From Labilithrix luteola (GTDB lineage Bacteria > Myxococcota_A > Polyangia > Polyangiales > Polyangiaceae): a stretch of 64,000 nucleotides of DNA. Below the pieces are notes generated by a model. The model was given only the letters and a program-made list of their open reading frames with translations, made no database searches and had not been told where the DNA came from. Where the stretch lies: positions 2,356,001-2,420,000 of the forward strand of contig NZ_CP012333.1 in NCBI RefSeq assembly GCF_001263205.1, written 5' to 3'. Positions 54,150-62,263 of this stretch are shown one piece after another. The position numbers were made by a program, and so were the translations under genes. Each line of letters opens with the position of its first letter. Positions within the stretch are counted from its first letter, which is position 1.

Positions 54150-54705
54150 CTCCTGAACAACCTTCACGGCGTCGTGGCCGACATGACCGGCAGCGGCAAG
54201 ACGGGCCTGCTCATGGGGACCCGTCGAGGAAGCGCTGCGAAGCGGCGTGCCGGTGCTCGCCATCGACGTGAAGGGCGATTTGCCCAATCTCCTTCTCGCC
54301 TACCCCTCATTTGCACCGGAGGCGCTCGTGCCGTGGGTGTCGGGCGTGATGTCCCCGAGCGAGCAGCGCCCGGCCGAGGAGGTGGCGCAGGCACTGGCGG
54401 CGGAGCGGCAGCAAACGCTGACGGCCTGGGGGGATTGGCGAGCCGGAGCTCGTGGCGTATCGCGCGAGCATCGACGTGGGCGGGCTCACCGGGCTCGAGC
54501 GCGGGCGAGCCGCTGCACATGCTGTCGGCGCTCGAGCGTCGCTCGGCGCGGTGGGATCACGATCCGGAGTCGGCACGAGCCTCGCTCAGCGCAGCGGTGT
54601 CGCTCGTGCTTCGCCTCGTGGGGCGCGATCCCGATCCGGCAGCCAGCAAAGAGCACGTGCTCTTGTCGGTGCTCGCCGAGCGTCGGCTCCGTGCCGGGGA
54701 GGCCG
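54150..54705 (+). pseudogene. HerA/DUF853-type ATPase, multiply frameshifted fragment
   Basis: Walker A GMTGSGKT-like (VADMTGSGKTGLLMG) is in one frame at about 54175. The next part (VPVLAIDVKGDLPNLLLAYPSFAPEALVPWVSGVMSP) is in a second. A piece LVAYRASIDV is in a third. AGEPLHMLSALERRSARWDHDPESARASLSAAVSLVLRLVGRDPDP and KEHVLLSVLAERRLRAGEA are in the first again. At least three indels. The DUF853 body is cut at about 54705. The gene was a DNA-translocating helicase-like ATPase. Confidence 0.7.
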
Positions 54706-55038
54706 GCAACAACGTTGACGCTCACCGCTCTCGATGTGTCCTCCGTGGAACACGACCTCGAACGGCGTCCATTGGCTAGCCGATCCGCCGCCACTGAAGG
54801 TCGGCGATCTGGGCGAGCGTGTCTTCCCGCCCCCGGCGCTTCTTCGACAGCGCACGAGCCAACGCTTGAGCTCAGTGCGACAACAGCCTTGACGCTCACC
54901 GACCAGCGGACACCGCCAGCATCATCCGCGTCGCGCGAGAAGACGTCGCTCCGGCATGGCAATCCTTACGAGCGGCTCGACCGCGGCGCTTTCACGTGCG
55001 GTCACGGCGAGACTGTAACGTCGCGCTGAAGGCTTCTG
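54706..55038. other. Region with no intact gene
   Basis: After the HerA fragment ends there is a 330-bp stretch with no recognisable coding frame, RNA gene or repeat. Fragments such as LTLTALDVSSVEHDLERRP are visible in one frame but do not match anything I recognise. Confidence 0.3.
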
Positions 55039-56274
55039 TCACGGCGTGAAGAACGATCCATTCGCGAAGCCGAAATCTGACTCCGTCGTCTGACCGCCGT
55101 AGACGAGCATTCGACTTCCAGTCCAAAACGCAAAGTGCTCGCCTCGTCCGAACGGGGCGCTCTCCATTCGTTGCCAGGTATCCGTTTTGGGATCGTAGAT
55201 GCCACCGTCGGCTCTATCGCCTTCGCCAAAGCCGCCCCAGACGATCATATTGGTGCCGGTCCACACGGCGGAGTGTTCCGTCCGTTTCGACGGCGCTCCC
55301 ACCATAGAGAGCGGACGCCAGCGGTCTAGGACAGGATCATAAGCAAATCCGTCTTGGTGGGTTTCCACGTGACCCGACCCATCCGACGTCGTGCTGAGGC
55401 CCCCCCAGACCAGCATCTCTGTCCCAGTCCATACTGCGGAGTGCCATCCCCTTTCCGAGGGCGCTCCGATGGAGGAGATCGGGCGCCAGCTATCCGTTGC
55501 CGGCTCGTAAATGCCGCCGTCGGCGAGGAAGGCCGGCACTCCGCCTCCGCGCCATTGTCTGCCGCCCCATACGATCATGACCGTGCCGGTCCATATCGAA
55601 GTGTGTGCGTCGCGCTGCGCTGGAGCGCCAGCATTCGTCATCACTTCCCACTCGTTGCTTACCGGGTCGTAGCTTGCACCGTCGGTACGCTGCTCACCGT
55701 GAACGGAATCAAACCACTGGTCGCCTCCCCATACGAGCATCTTCGTCCCCGTCCAGATCGCCGTATGATCTGTGCGACCGGGCACGGGAGCGATGGACGA
55801 AATCTTACTCCAGGACTTGGACAAACGATCGTAGATGTAAGCTTCGTCACACGATGCGGAGAGGGAATCTCCGCACCCCATTCCGCCCCAGAAAATGGCG
55901 CGATGTTCGTCAACCCAGATGATCGAAGGGGCAAGTATCCCGAGTTGAGTTCTACCGATAACGTCGAACGGTCCGCCTGAATCACTCACCGGATCCCACG
56001 TGTCCATGTCAGGCGAATATACGGCTCCGGACTTTCCCAGCTCCTCCCAAACAAATACATTCTTCCCATTCCAAGAAGCTGCGCCCGTCCCCTTGTCGGT
56101 ATTCACCGTTCCTGCAAACGGAGGCGACCAAGAACCGACCCGAGGCCCCTCATCAATGACGCGCGCTGGAGGTGAACTTTCCTCGCTGCACGCAGCGATT
56201 CCTAGCGCTAGTCCCAAAGGCAGCGCCATGGCACGCAAGATGCTTGAGCGATACGAGAGTTCGACGTCTTTCAT
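55039..56274 (-). CDS. Kelch-repeat lipoprotein
   Basis: About 411 residues. Lipobox LGIAAC after MALPLGLALG; the start at 56274 or at 56229 are both possible. Six kelch-type repeats with the pattern R.DHTAIWTGTKMLVWGGDQ, YDPVSNEWEVM, AHTSIWTGTVMIVWGG, YEPATDSWRPI, WHSAVWTGTEMLVWGG, YDPVLDRWRPL, EHSAVWTGTNMIVWGG. The WTGT..(I/L)VWGG motif is regular and defines a propeller. Anchored at the outer membrane, probably binding a ligand; no enzyme motif. Confidence 0.85.
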   Translation of the reverse strand: MKDVELSYRSSILRAMALPLGLALGIAACSEESSPPARVIDEGPRVGSWSPPFAGTVNTDKGTGAASWNGKNVFVWEELGKSGAVYSPDMDTWDPVSDSGGPFDVIGRTQLGILAPSIIWVDEHRAIFWGGMGCGDSLSASCDEAYIYDRLSKSWSKISSIAPVPGRTDHTAIWTGTKMLVWGGDQWFDSVHGEQRTDGASYDPVSNEWEVMTNAGAPAQRDAHTSIWTGTVMIVWGGRQWRGGGVPAFLADGGIYEPATDSWRPISSIGAPSERGWHSAVWTGTEMLVWGGLSTTSDGSGHVETHQDGFAYDPVLDRWRPLSMVGAPSKRTEHSAVWTGTNMIVWGGFGEGDRADGGIYDPKTDTWQRMESAPFGRGEHFAFWTGSRMLVYGGQTTESDFGFANGSFFTP

Positions 56275-56497
56275 CCGAGGGGCCTCGCGCGCGAGATTAG
56301 CAAACGTACGACGGCTCGAATCACCGGACCACACGACGTGATTCGGCACGTCGCCGACGATCTCGACGTTCGATGGTTGTCACCGGTATCTTCCCGAGCT
56401 CTCCCTCCGACACGCCCTCGTCGGCGGCTACGGGTGTGGCGCATGCTTGCGGAAGCCGTTCTTTCCTGAGCGCTCGGCGCTTCCCACCCACCGATGC

Positions 56498-56548
56498 CAC
56501 CTTGCCAAGGTGGACGTCGAGGGTTCGAATCCCTTCTCCCGCTCAATA
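56498..56548 (+). other. tRNA-Gly(GCC) 3' half (attachment-site scar)
   Basis: Anticodon stem-loop CCACC-TTGCCAA-GGTGG (anticodon GCC at 56506-56508), variable ACGTC, T-arm GAGGG-TTCGAAT-CCCTT and 3' acceptor CTCCCGC are seen in order. The 5' half (GCGGGAG, D-arm) is absent upstream, and the 3' end reads TCAA, not TCCA. Loss of the 5' half with retention of the 3' half is what integration into a tRNA gene and later deletion leave behind. Confidence 0.75.
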
Positions 56549-56551
56549 GCG

Positions 56552-56576
56552 AGGCCGCCGATGGCGGCCTTTCGCG
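56552..56576 (+). terminator. Hairpin after tRNA-Gly 3' half
   Basis: AGGCCGCC (56554-56561), a 3-nt loop GAT, and GGCGGCCT (56565-56572) form a perfect 8-bp stem followed by TTCGC. This is a compact terminator placed just downstream of the tRNA 3' half, as expected for the original tRNA gene. Confidence 0.6.
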
Positions 56577-56720
56577 CTTCTGGACGTAACGGAGCGTCAC
56601 GCCAGGATGGTCGGGCGAGTGGTGTGGCGCCGGGCCCGACTGGTGTGGCGAGTGGTGTGGACGGTCGAGGCGGATAGAAGCTGCCCGAGCTTGGAAAACG
56701 CTCGCTACTCTCGCTCTCCG

Positions 56721-57287
56721 ATGAACGCAGTCTCCAATCTCCTCATCGCTTGCATGGGCATGGCGTCCATCGGGGAGGTCGTCCTCTACTTCGCGTCGCC
56801 GTTGCGGCTCGCGCCGCTCGCTGTCCTTCCGCTGGGGAAGCCCGAGCGGATTCCGCTTTCGTCTGCCGCAGTGCGAGGAATCGCGGCTCCGGAAGAGCAC
56901 GAACTTAAAGACAGGAGTGGCGTTGCCAGGTGCCTCAACATGATCGGCGAGCGAACGGCGAACGGGTTGTCCGTCTTCCTCGATCCCGCGCACGAACGCG
57001 CGATGCTGAAATTGAACATGTATCCAGGAATGGGCTGCGCCCTTCTACGCTTTCGCCGCGTAGACAACGGGCTCGAGATTCATAAATCGTTTGTTCCGAT
57101 CCCACTCGCGTGGCTGATCGGCATGCCCTTCTTCGCGCTCTCCTTAGAGACGCCGGACATCCTGTTCGCGACGTTGTTCTTCGCACTCATCAGCCTCGCC
57201 AACACCATGGTGATCCGAGCCCGGCTGAACGAGAGCATCGCGCTCGTCATGGCCGGTATCGCCACTCGTCTGGAAACGCTGAGCTGA
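56721..57287 (+). CDS. Membrane-associated hypothetical protein, 188 aa
   Basis: MNAVSNLLIACMGMASIGEVVLYFASP gives an N-terminal hydrophobic segment, and a second hydrophobic pair is at about residues 125-165 (IPLAWLIGMPFFALSL, DILFATLFFALISLANTMVI). The soluble middle contains ALLRFRRVDNGLEIHKSF. It probably spans the inner membrane two or three times. No family recognised. It begins 145 bp after the tRNA scar terminator, hence may be the first gene of an inserted segment. Confidence 0.6.
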   Translation: MNAVSNLLIACMGMASIGEVVLYFASPLRLAPLAVLPLGKPERIPLSSAAVRGIAAPEEHELKDRSGVARCLNMIGERTANGLSVFLDPAHERAMLKLNMYPGMGCALLRFRRVDNGLEIHKSFVPIPLAWLIGMPFFALSLETPDILFATLFFALISLANTMVIRARLNESIALVMAGIATRLETLS

Positions 57288-57433
57288 GCTCGCGCCGACA
57301 ATTCGCGGAGATGGTGATGAAGAGACGCTCGCGATGTCGGATCATGACGGCCGTCGCACTCGGCGAAGTCGGTGAGCGAGACCCGTCCTGGGTTCCTTTC
57401 GCCACCCCTCTCGCCGGCGCGATACTCGAATAG

Positions 57434-57600
57434 CTACCCCGTCTTCTTCGCCCGCGCCGCCCTCGGCTTCGCCGGCGCGATCCTCACGACCTTGCCGATC
57501 GCCTTGGCGACCTCCGGCGTGGCCGCCGTCGAGTAGCGGACGCGCATCGCGTCCGGCGAGCGGCGGCCGAGATGGCCACACGCGCCTTGCGACGGACGTG
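57434..57600 (-). pseudogene. Tyrosine recombinase C-terminal remnant
   Basis: Reading on the minus strand to the TAG at 57436-57434: CGHLGRRSPDAMRVRYS, then TAATPEVAKAIGKVVRI and a basic A/K-rich end. GHLGRRSP..MRVRY is the last box of tyrosine recombinases with the catalytic Tyr. The Arg..His boxes upstream are gone (the DNA before it has tRNA-end relics). About 55 codons survive. Confidence 0.6.
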
Positions 57601-57620
57601 CGACGCCCTCCACGAAGGGG

Positions 57621-57830
57621 CGGGACCTCGTCTTTTCCGAGGTCCCGTGGTCGAGGCGCCGGGAATCGAACCGCGCGCGTCAGGCGAACGGTCCGGTCAT
57701 GTGAACCACGTGTGAACGGAAACGCCGCGGGATCACGGGACCTCGTCTTTTCCCGTGTCTCGCGGCGGATGGGTCGGGGAGGCGGGATTTGAATGGGCCT
57801 CCGCATCGAACTAGAGGCCTGTTTTCCCGA
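57621..57830 (-). other. Two tandem tRNA-3'-end relics with terminator hairpins
   Basis: Minus strand, first unit: GGTTCGATTCCCGGCGCCTC (57671-57652, same 20 nt as at 1923-1942) followed by a perfect 10-bp hairpin CGGGACCTCG / CGAGGTCCCG (57621-57647). Second unit: a tRNA-end-like T-loop/acceptor (ATTCAAATCCCGCCTCC, about 57795-57775) followed by a 6-bp hairpin ACGGGA/TCCCGT (57735-57756). CGGGACCTCGTCTTTTCC occurs on the plus strand in both units. Neither unit forms a full tRNA cloverleaf. They look like nested attachment sites. Confidence 0.5.
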
Positions 57831-57880
57831 GGGACCGTGCGCCCGAAAACATTGGGGGCATGAGGGGGGCATAGCGCCGG

Positions 57881-58255
57881 TCAGAGTTTGAGCTGGTCCC
57901 ACGGGTACGCGTAGACCTGCAACACCATCCCGCGCCACCACAGGAACTCGTCTTCCGGGCTCTTCTTGCGTCCACGGGCACCGGGAGGAATGAAGCTATC
58001 ACCAGGAAGGAAGGTCTGCTTGTTGACGGCGAGGGCGTTGAGCCAAGGCAACCCCTTGGGGCGACAGATGTAGTCCCTGATGAAGCCGAGAGGACGGCTC
58101 AGGCTCACGGCAGAAGGACGCTTCTTGTCACGACGCACCCGAGCGACGCTGTTCGCGAGGTCCTCGTACGTGATGGTGTACATGTACGCAGCACATTCCG
58201 TGAGGACCTTGTAGGTCTCCGCAGAGTTCTTCGGCGCATCGATCCAGATCGACAT
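57881..58255 (-). CDS. Phage/island-type hypothetical protein, 124 aa
   Basis: The layout YEDLANSVARV, then a helix (LGFIRDYICRPKGLPWLNALAVNKQTFLPGDSFIPPG), then a GMVLQVYAYPWDQL end resembles small proteins found in phages and integrative elements with the (I..YC..KGLP.L..LVVNK.T..PG.GF) motif. Its function is not established. It sits between integrase fragments in the same direction, so it belongs to the mobile segment. Confidence 0.65.
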   Translation of the reverse strand: MSIWIDAPKNSAETYKVLTECAAYMYTITYEDLANSVARVRRDKKRPSAVSLSRPLGFIRDYICRPKGLPWLNALAVNKQTFLPGDSFIPPGARGRKKSPEDEFLWWRGMVLQVYAYPWDQLKL

Positions 58256-58303
58256 GACCGACCATCATCGCCTCGGGGGGCGGTGCTAGCAATGGCGCTA
58301 GGC

Positions 58304-58800
58304 CTACTTCTGCGACGCCAGCTTGATGACCTTCACCCCAGCCGTAATCCTCGGAGGAAGGCGGGGAAAGGGAGTCCCGAACGTCGCCTTCGCGAGTGCC
58401 GCAGAGTCGAGGTACCTGCGGCTCATCTCGCTGTGGACATGACCATACACGATGCGCAAGAACGTCTCGTCGCTACCAGCGATGTACGCGTGCGTGACCG
58501 CCGTGTGCCTACACCCATGAAATGTGAAGGGCATGTGCTGAGCGTCGTCGCGCACGAGATCCGCCCGAGTGACTTTCGCCCTTGCGAGGTCCTCGTTGAT
58601 TAGCGCACTGGCGCCGCTTCCTCCATCGCTGCGCGGACAATCGACGAGCGGCCCCGCGGGACGCTCTTCCACGAGGATTTTGAGAAGCGGACGGAGCGCA
58701 GGCTCGATCGGAACGTGACGCGTCGCCCAACCTCGCCGAACACGACGACCTCGCAGCCAAGCCATCCCTGGAGCGCTAGGAGGAGGGAGCTGCGGGCTCT
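58304..58800 (-). pseudogene. Tyrosine recombinase/integrase, 5'-truncated
   Basis: The catalytic C-domain is seen: WATRHVPIEPALRPLLKIL, then the box II motif FHGCRHTAVTHAYIAGSD (HxxR) and YGHVHSEMSRRYLDSA with the second His and the nucleophilic Tyr. The N-terminal core-binding domain and box I Arg are missing, because the frame runs into the 287-aa gene at 58776-59639, which overlaps it. It is a fragment of about 165 codons. Adjacent tRNA-end relics give its probable former targets. Confidence 0.7.
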
Positions 58801-59639
58801 TCGGCAGCGACTGGCGTTGCTTCAACAGTCGAAGGACCGATGCTCGACGGGTAGCGCTTAGGCGCCCCGCTCTTGAGGGATTCAAGATTGCATTTCACCA
58901 CGGACGCCATCTCCTCCATCCTGCTCGGATCGAGATCGACACGGCCCGCGACGTAGCGCGCGGTTCCACGCTGGCGGATCAGGTCATTGAGGAGTGCGAC
59001 GAAGGCACGGTCCACGTTCCCCATGTGACCGTGATGGTTGATCTTCGCGGCGATGAACGAGTGCTTCTTCGACCCCAGGATGCGCTCGTCCGGCTCGAAC
59101 ATGAGCCGCGCATGTGCGGTTAGCTCCGTCGCCGCGAAGAGATTCTCCATGAACGCCCTCTGATGGTTCTTGAATCGCGCGCTCTCTGCCGCCTCGAAGA
59201 ACTCGTTCGCCGCGTCTAGTAGCTCTCGCACTCGGCTGGCGTTGTACCGAAAATCGAAGTTGATAGCCCAACCCGAACCAACACGGAGAATGGTCACGTG
59301 CCCCGCGTTCGGATCCTGATCGGTCAAATGTATCTCATCGATCCCTTCGATCTGGTCCCAATAGACCGGATCGCCGTTCTGAAGGCCGACGGAGCCGCCC
59401 TTCAACTTCGTGATCATCACGGCTCGCACTTCGTCGTTCAAGCGGACGATGTTCGGCTCTCCGACATTCATGATGACCTGCGCTCCGCGCAGGTCGAAGT
59501 CTCCCGGCAGCGTTCCAGCGTTCTTCCTTCGCTCGATCTCCGGCGTCACCCACAGGTCGAAGACCTGCTGAAGGAAGGTCTGACCCCACTCGGGGGCAGA
59601 CTCTTCGGAGGCAGTTTCTTCGTGCGTTTCGTCGTTCAC
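58776..59639 (-). CDS. HEPN-like domain protein, 287 aa
   Basis: GTG at 59639 with GAGG 8 nt upstream. N-terminal beta-rich domain (residues 15-140: FDLRGAQVIMNVGEPNIVRLNDEVRAVM; GDPVYWDQIEGIDEIHLTD; TILRVGSGWAINFDFRYNASR) then a helical half (RVRELLDAANEFFEAAESARFKNHQRAFMENLFAATELTAHARL; KKHSFIAAKINHHGHMGNVDRAFVALLNDLIRQRGTARYV) of the HEPN type, with the closing R..ARY seen in many HEPN proteins. No strict Rx4-6H motif is present. Divergent from the HTH gene at 59717 by 77 bp. Confidence 0.6.
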   Translation of the reverse strand: MNDETHEETASEESAPEWGQTFLQQVFDLWVTPEIERRKNAGTLPGDFDLRGAQVIMNVGEPNIVRLNDEVRAVMITKLKGGSVGLQNGDPVYWDQIEGIDEIHLTDQDPNAGHVTILRVGSGWAINFDFRYNASRVRELLDAANEFFEAAESARFKNHQRAFMENLFAATELTAHARLMFEPDERILGSKKHSFIAAKINHHGHMGNVDRAFVALLNDLIRQRGTARYVAGRVDLDPSRMEEMASVVKCNLESLKSGAPKRYPSSIGPSTVEATPVAAEEPAAPSS

Positions 59640-59716
59640 TTGATGGTCCTCGCGACCTCGGCGCCGAGAGAGTACGGCTCTTGGCCGCAGCGGTTCAAGG
59701 CTGTACAACGTTGTGC

Positions 59717-59941
59717 GTGACCAAGAGAGCCGCCCGGTCGAAGACGAAGCCGAGCGCGCCCGACGTGATCACGATCGGCGAGGCTGCCGCGATCCTCGGC
59801 GTGTGCGAGATGACGCTTCGCCGTTGGCATCTAGCCGGGAAGTTCAGTCCGCACCGGCACCCGGTGAATGGCTACCGGGTCTACAAGCGTGCCGACGTGC
59901 TGAAGCTCCGGAAGCAGATTGAGACGGGGAAGGCCGCGTGA
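59717..59941 (+). CDS. Small MerR/excisionase-type HTH protein
   Basis: 74 residues from GTG 59717 (an ATG at 59681 is possible). ITIGEAAAILGVCEMTLRRWHLAGKFSPHRHPVNGYRVYKRADVLKLRKQI is a complete HTH_17/MerR-like winged helix, as in excisionases and in small regulators of mobile elements. It overlaps the next gene by 4 nt (GTGA), so the two are coupled. It is the likely local regulator, binding the 77-bp divergent gap. Confidence 0.82.
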   Translation: MTKRAARSKTKPSAPDVITIGEAAAILGVCEMTLRRWHLAGKFSPHRHPVNGYRVYKRADVLKLRKQIETGKAA

Positions 59942-61605
59942 AAGGTGCAGATCCCGTGAGGAACTCGGGCCGCGACGAGATCAAGAAGCTCCTCCAGGTC
60001 GCCTTCCGCGAGGAGGTGGAGGCCATCGGCACGAGCCAGTGGACCACCGTGTACTCACGCCACCGCGGGGCCGATGGCAACGGCGGCTACTTCTGCGCTC
60101 TCGTCGACGAGAAAAAGGTCCCCGACGTGATGAGCCGGGATAGCTGGGACCTGATGATCGGCAACGGCCTACCAGGATTCTCCCAGAGCTACGGCGGCAA
60201 GAAGCCCGTGACCAAGTACCACCGTTTCGGCGGACATGACGGGATCGAACCGCTCGTGCTGGTGCGGTCCTTCCACGGCCTCAAGGCCGACTACATCGAG
60301 CTGTTGGAGGAATTCCGTCACCTCCTGAACCTGTACTACGACAAGCATAACGACCGTTACTTGCGGTTCGACGACAGCGGCGGAGAGGAAGTCGTTGCCG
60401 AAGTCTCACGTGACTCGGTGCGCATAAAGACGCGGCCACTTCGGCAGTTCTTGGGCGTTCGTGGGATGTGCCTGGCCGTCTTCTTCGATTCCGTGGCTTT
60501 CTCATCGGCGGGGGTGGACGACGTGGCTCCGGCCATGCGTGAACAGTCCGTCACGCGCCCCGACCTCAGATACTCATTCCACATCGGTGACCGGACCTTG
60601 GGGGATCGGCCGTTTTCCAGGCTCCTCGGGAAGCGCCTGGTCACCCCGCTGCCAATCGAAGAGTGCGGGATTTGGCCGTACGAGGAGAAACCCAAACCCC
60701 ACATCGAGTTCATCATCGGGCTCGACAAGGATGGGAAGGAGGTCTCTCACACGTGCGACCCGGAAAAGCTCGCCAACTTCTTTGGGAAGAACGCAGGCGC
60801 CCCGCACTACCTCACGCCCGTCGTGTTTCGGCGGGAGGTCCTGCGCAAGTATTACGACAACCCCGAGAAGTACGAGGTCGATGACGGATACCTCCATTGC
60901 GCTGGGTTGTGGGCGCTACGCCTGGACAACCACTCCGAGGATCGGGTGACCGTGTTCCTCGGTGACCTGGGGCAGAGCCTCGGACATGAGGAACAACTCC
61001 ATTGGCGCAGTTGCAACATCCCGCCTCTCGGGGATGGCAAGGACATCAGCGAGACCACCAGGCGTCGTGCGTTCGATGCCGAGTTTGCGGACCCCACGGC
61101 GCCCGAGTTGGTGTTCAAGTCGGCGCTCGCGTCCTTCCAGGAGCAGTGGGAGAAGCGTTTCGGTTGGCATCTTGTCCGACCCGTCCGCGAAGAGGACATC
61201 CACGTTTTCAAGAAGCTGCACGTGCCGACAACGAAGAGCATGGTCGAGTTCGAGGACCAGCTCCTCGGTCTGACGAAGCTCCTCGTGGACTCCCTGAACG
61301 ACAAGGAGATCGCGAAAGCTCTTGGCGGGGCGCTCCCCGACGAGAAGAGCATCGCGAAGTTGGAGAGGTTCCTGATGGGCAAGAACTACCCGTCGACCAA
61401 GAGAGACATCGATTTGCTCCGGCTACTTCAAGAGGGACGTTCATCCATTGCGGCGCATAGGAAGGGTGACTCTTTCAAGAAGGTGGCCGAGAAGCTGGGC
61501 CTCGCGACTCAGACGCCCCAGGACGTGTTCTCCACGCTGCTTCGTGGGGCCATCGAGATGCTGGAAGACCTCACGGCGTTCTTCCTGGCTCCCGCCGCGG
61601 AGTGA
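59938..61605 (+). CDS. 555-aa protein with C-terminal HEPN-type RxxxxxH motif
   Basis: The GTG at 59938 overlaps the HTH gene's stop. Residues 1-360 form a large alpha/beta N-domain of unknown type (REEVEAIGTSQWTTVYSRHRG; LVLVRSFHGLKADYIELLEEFRHLLNLYYD; RGMCLAVFFDSVAFSSAG; YLTPVVFRREVLRKYYDNPEKYEV). The C-terminal 130 residues are helical and carry LLQEGRSSIAAHRKGDSF: Arg501-x5-His507 is a HEPN ribonuclease-type Rx4-6H motif with the usual surrounding AAHRKG. Together this suggests a toxin-like or abortive-infection effector. No signal peptide or TM. Confidence 0.65.
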   Translation: MKGADPVRNSGRDEIKKLLQVAFREEVEAIGTSQWTTVYSRHRGADGNGGYFCALVDEKKVPDVMSRDSWDLMIGNGLPGFSQSYGGKKPVTKYHRFGGHDGIEPLVLVRSFHGLKADYIELLEEFRHLLNLYYDKHNDRYLRFDDSGGEEVVAEVSRDSVRIKTRPLRQFLGVRGMCLAVFFDSVAFSSAGVDDVAPAMREQSVTRPDLRYSFHIGDRTLGDRPFSRLLGKRLVTPLPIEECGIWPYEEKPKPHIEFIIGLDKDGKEVSHTCDPEKLANFFGKNAGAPHYLTPVVFRREVLRKYYDNPEKYEVDDGYLHCAGLWALRLDNHSEDRVTVFLGDLGQSLGHEEQLHWRSCNIPPLGDGKDISETTRRRAFDAEFADPTAPELVFKSALASFQEQWEKRFGWHLVRPVREEDIHVFKKLHVPTTKSMVEFEDQLLGLTKLLVDSLNDKEIAKALGGALPDEKSIAKLERFLMGKNYPSTKRDIDLLRLLQEGRSSIAAHRKGDSFKKVAEKLGLATQTPQDVFSTLLRGAIEMLEDLTAFFLAPAAE

Positions 61606-61872
61606 CCGCTCCTTCAAGCGGTTACGCGCGTGGAACCCGTATCGGGCAAAGCGCGGCGCGGTCGGCGCCCAGTTGATCGCGTCCACACCGTCATCCTGGT
61701 CCCGCCGTCGGGAGCGTTGGCTGCAGCCCCACGCAGCGGGCGCATGTCGACGAGAAGGATTCGGAGCGTCAGGCGGCAGAAATCGGCCCCAAAATCGCGA
61801 GGGTCAACGGGTACTTACGACATACCTCAGTCACGAGGTTGATTCGGCGGATCGCGCGGCTGTATCCCCGGC

Positions 61873-62202
61873 ATGAACAGCAACTCGCCCCGCGACACGG
61901 AATACCGGTTCACCCCTGAAGAGATCGTCATTTGCGTGCTGCGGACGCTTCAGACTAATTCCGCCATTGCGCTCCTCACGATTGTCCGCGGACGCGAGAG
62001 CGGCGCGACACTCGCGGCAATCAGGAGAGCACTCGTCGAGGCAGGCACCTTTACGAATGAGATGCAGCCGGACTCCGTTGCCGCCGCGCTCGTCGATCTG
62101 GGCCTCGTAGCCAGACGCGTTCGTCCGGACGCGAGAGGGCGGCACGTCAGGGTCTATGTCGCGCTCGACCCGATGACGACGGCGAGAAGACCGGTCGCCT
62201 GA
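61873..62202 (+). CDS. Hypothetical winged-helix-like protein
   Basis: 109 residues. FTPEEIVICVLRTLQTNSAIALLTIVRGRESGATLAAIRRALVEAG resembles the first two helices of a winged HTH, and ALVDLGLVARRVRPDARGRHVRVYVALD a wing. It may be a small transcriptional regulator. It is 267 bp after the 555-aa gene and 100 bp before the IS66 end; a palindrome lies just downstream. No family can be named. Confidence 0.55.
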   Translation: MNSNSPRDTEYRFTPEEIVICVLRTLQTNSAIALLTIVRGRESGATLAAIRRALVEAGTFTNEMQPDSVAAALVDLGLVARRVRPDARGRHVRVYVALDPMTTARRPVA

Positions 62203-62231
62203 CGACGGCTCTTCGCGCACCGTCATGACCC

Positions 62232-62263
62232 AATCGTTCCCACTTGGACAAGTGGGAACGATT
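62232..62263. promoter_or_regulatory. 15-bp perfect inverted repeat
   Basis: AATCGTTCCCACTTG (62232-62246), a 2-nt spacer GA, and CAAGTGGGAACGATT (62249-62263). A palindrome of this length with a 2-nt centre is more like an operator or recombination site than a terminator, because the loop is too small for a stable hairpin. It lies between the 109-aa gene and the IS66 left end. Confidence 0.45.

Noticed and set aside
57645..57735. Intact tRNA on the minus strand
   Set aside because: T-stem does not pair and no D-arm or anticodon arm with a valid 5' acceptor is found; only a 3'-end relic.
61606..61872. Small frames between the 555-aa and 109-aa genes
   Set aside because: All are short, Arg-rich and lack an RBS or family resemblance.
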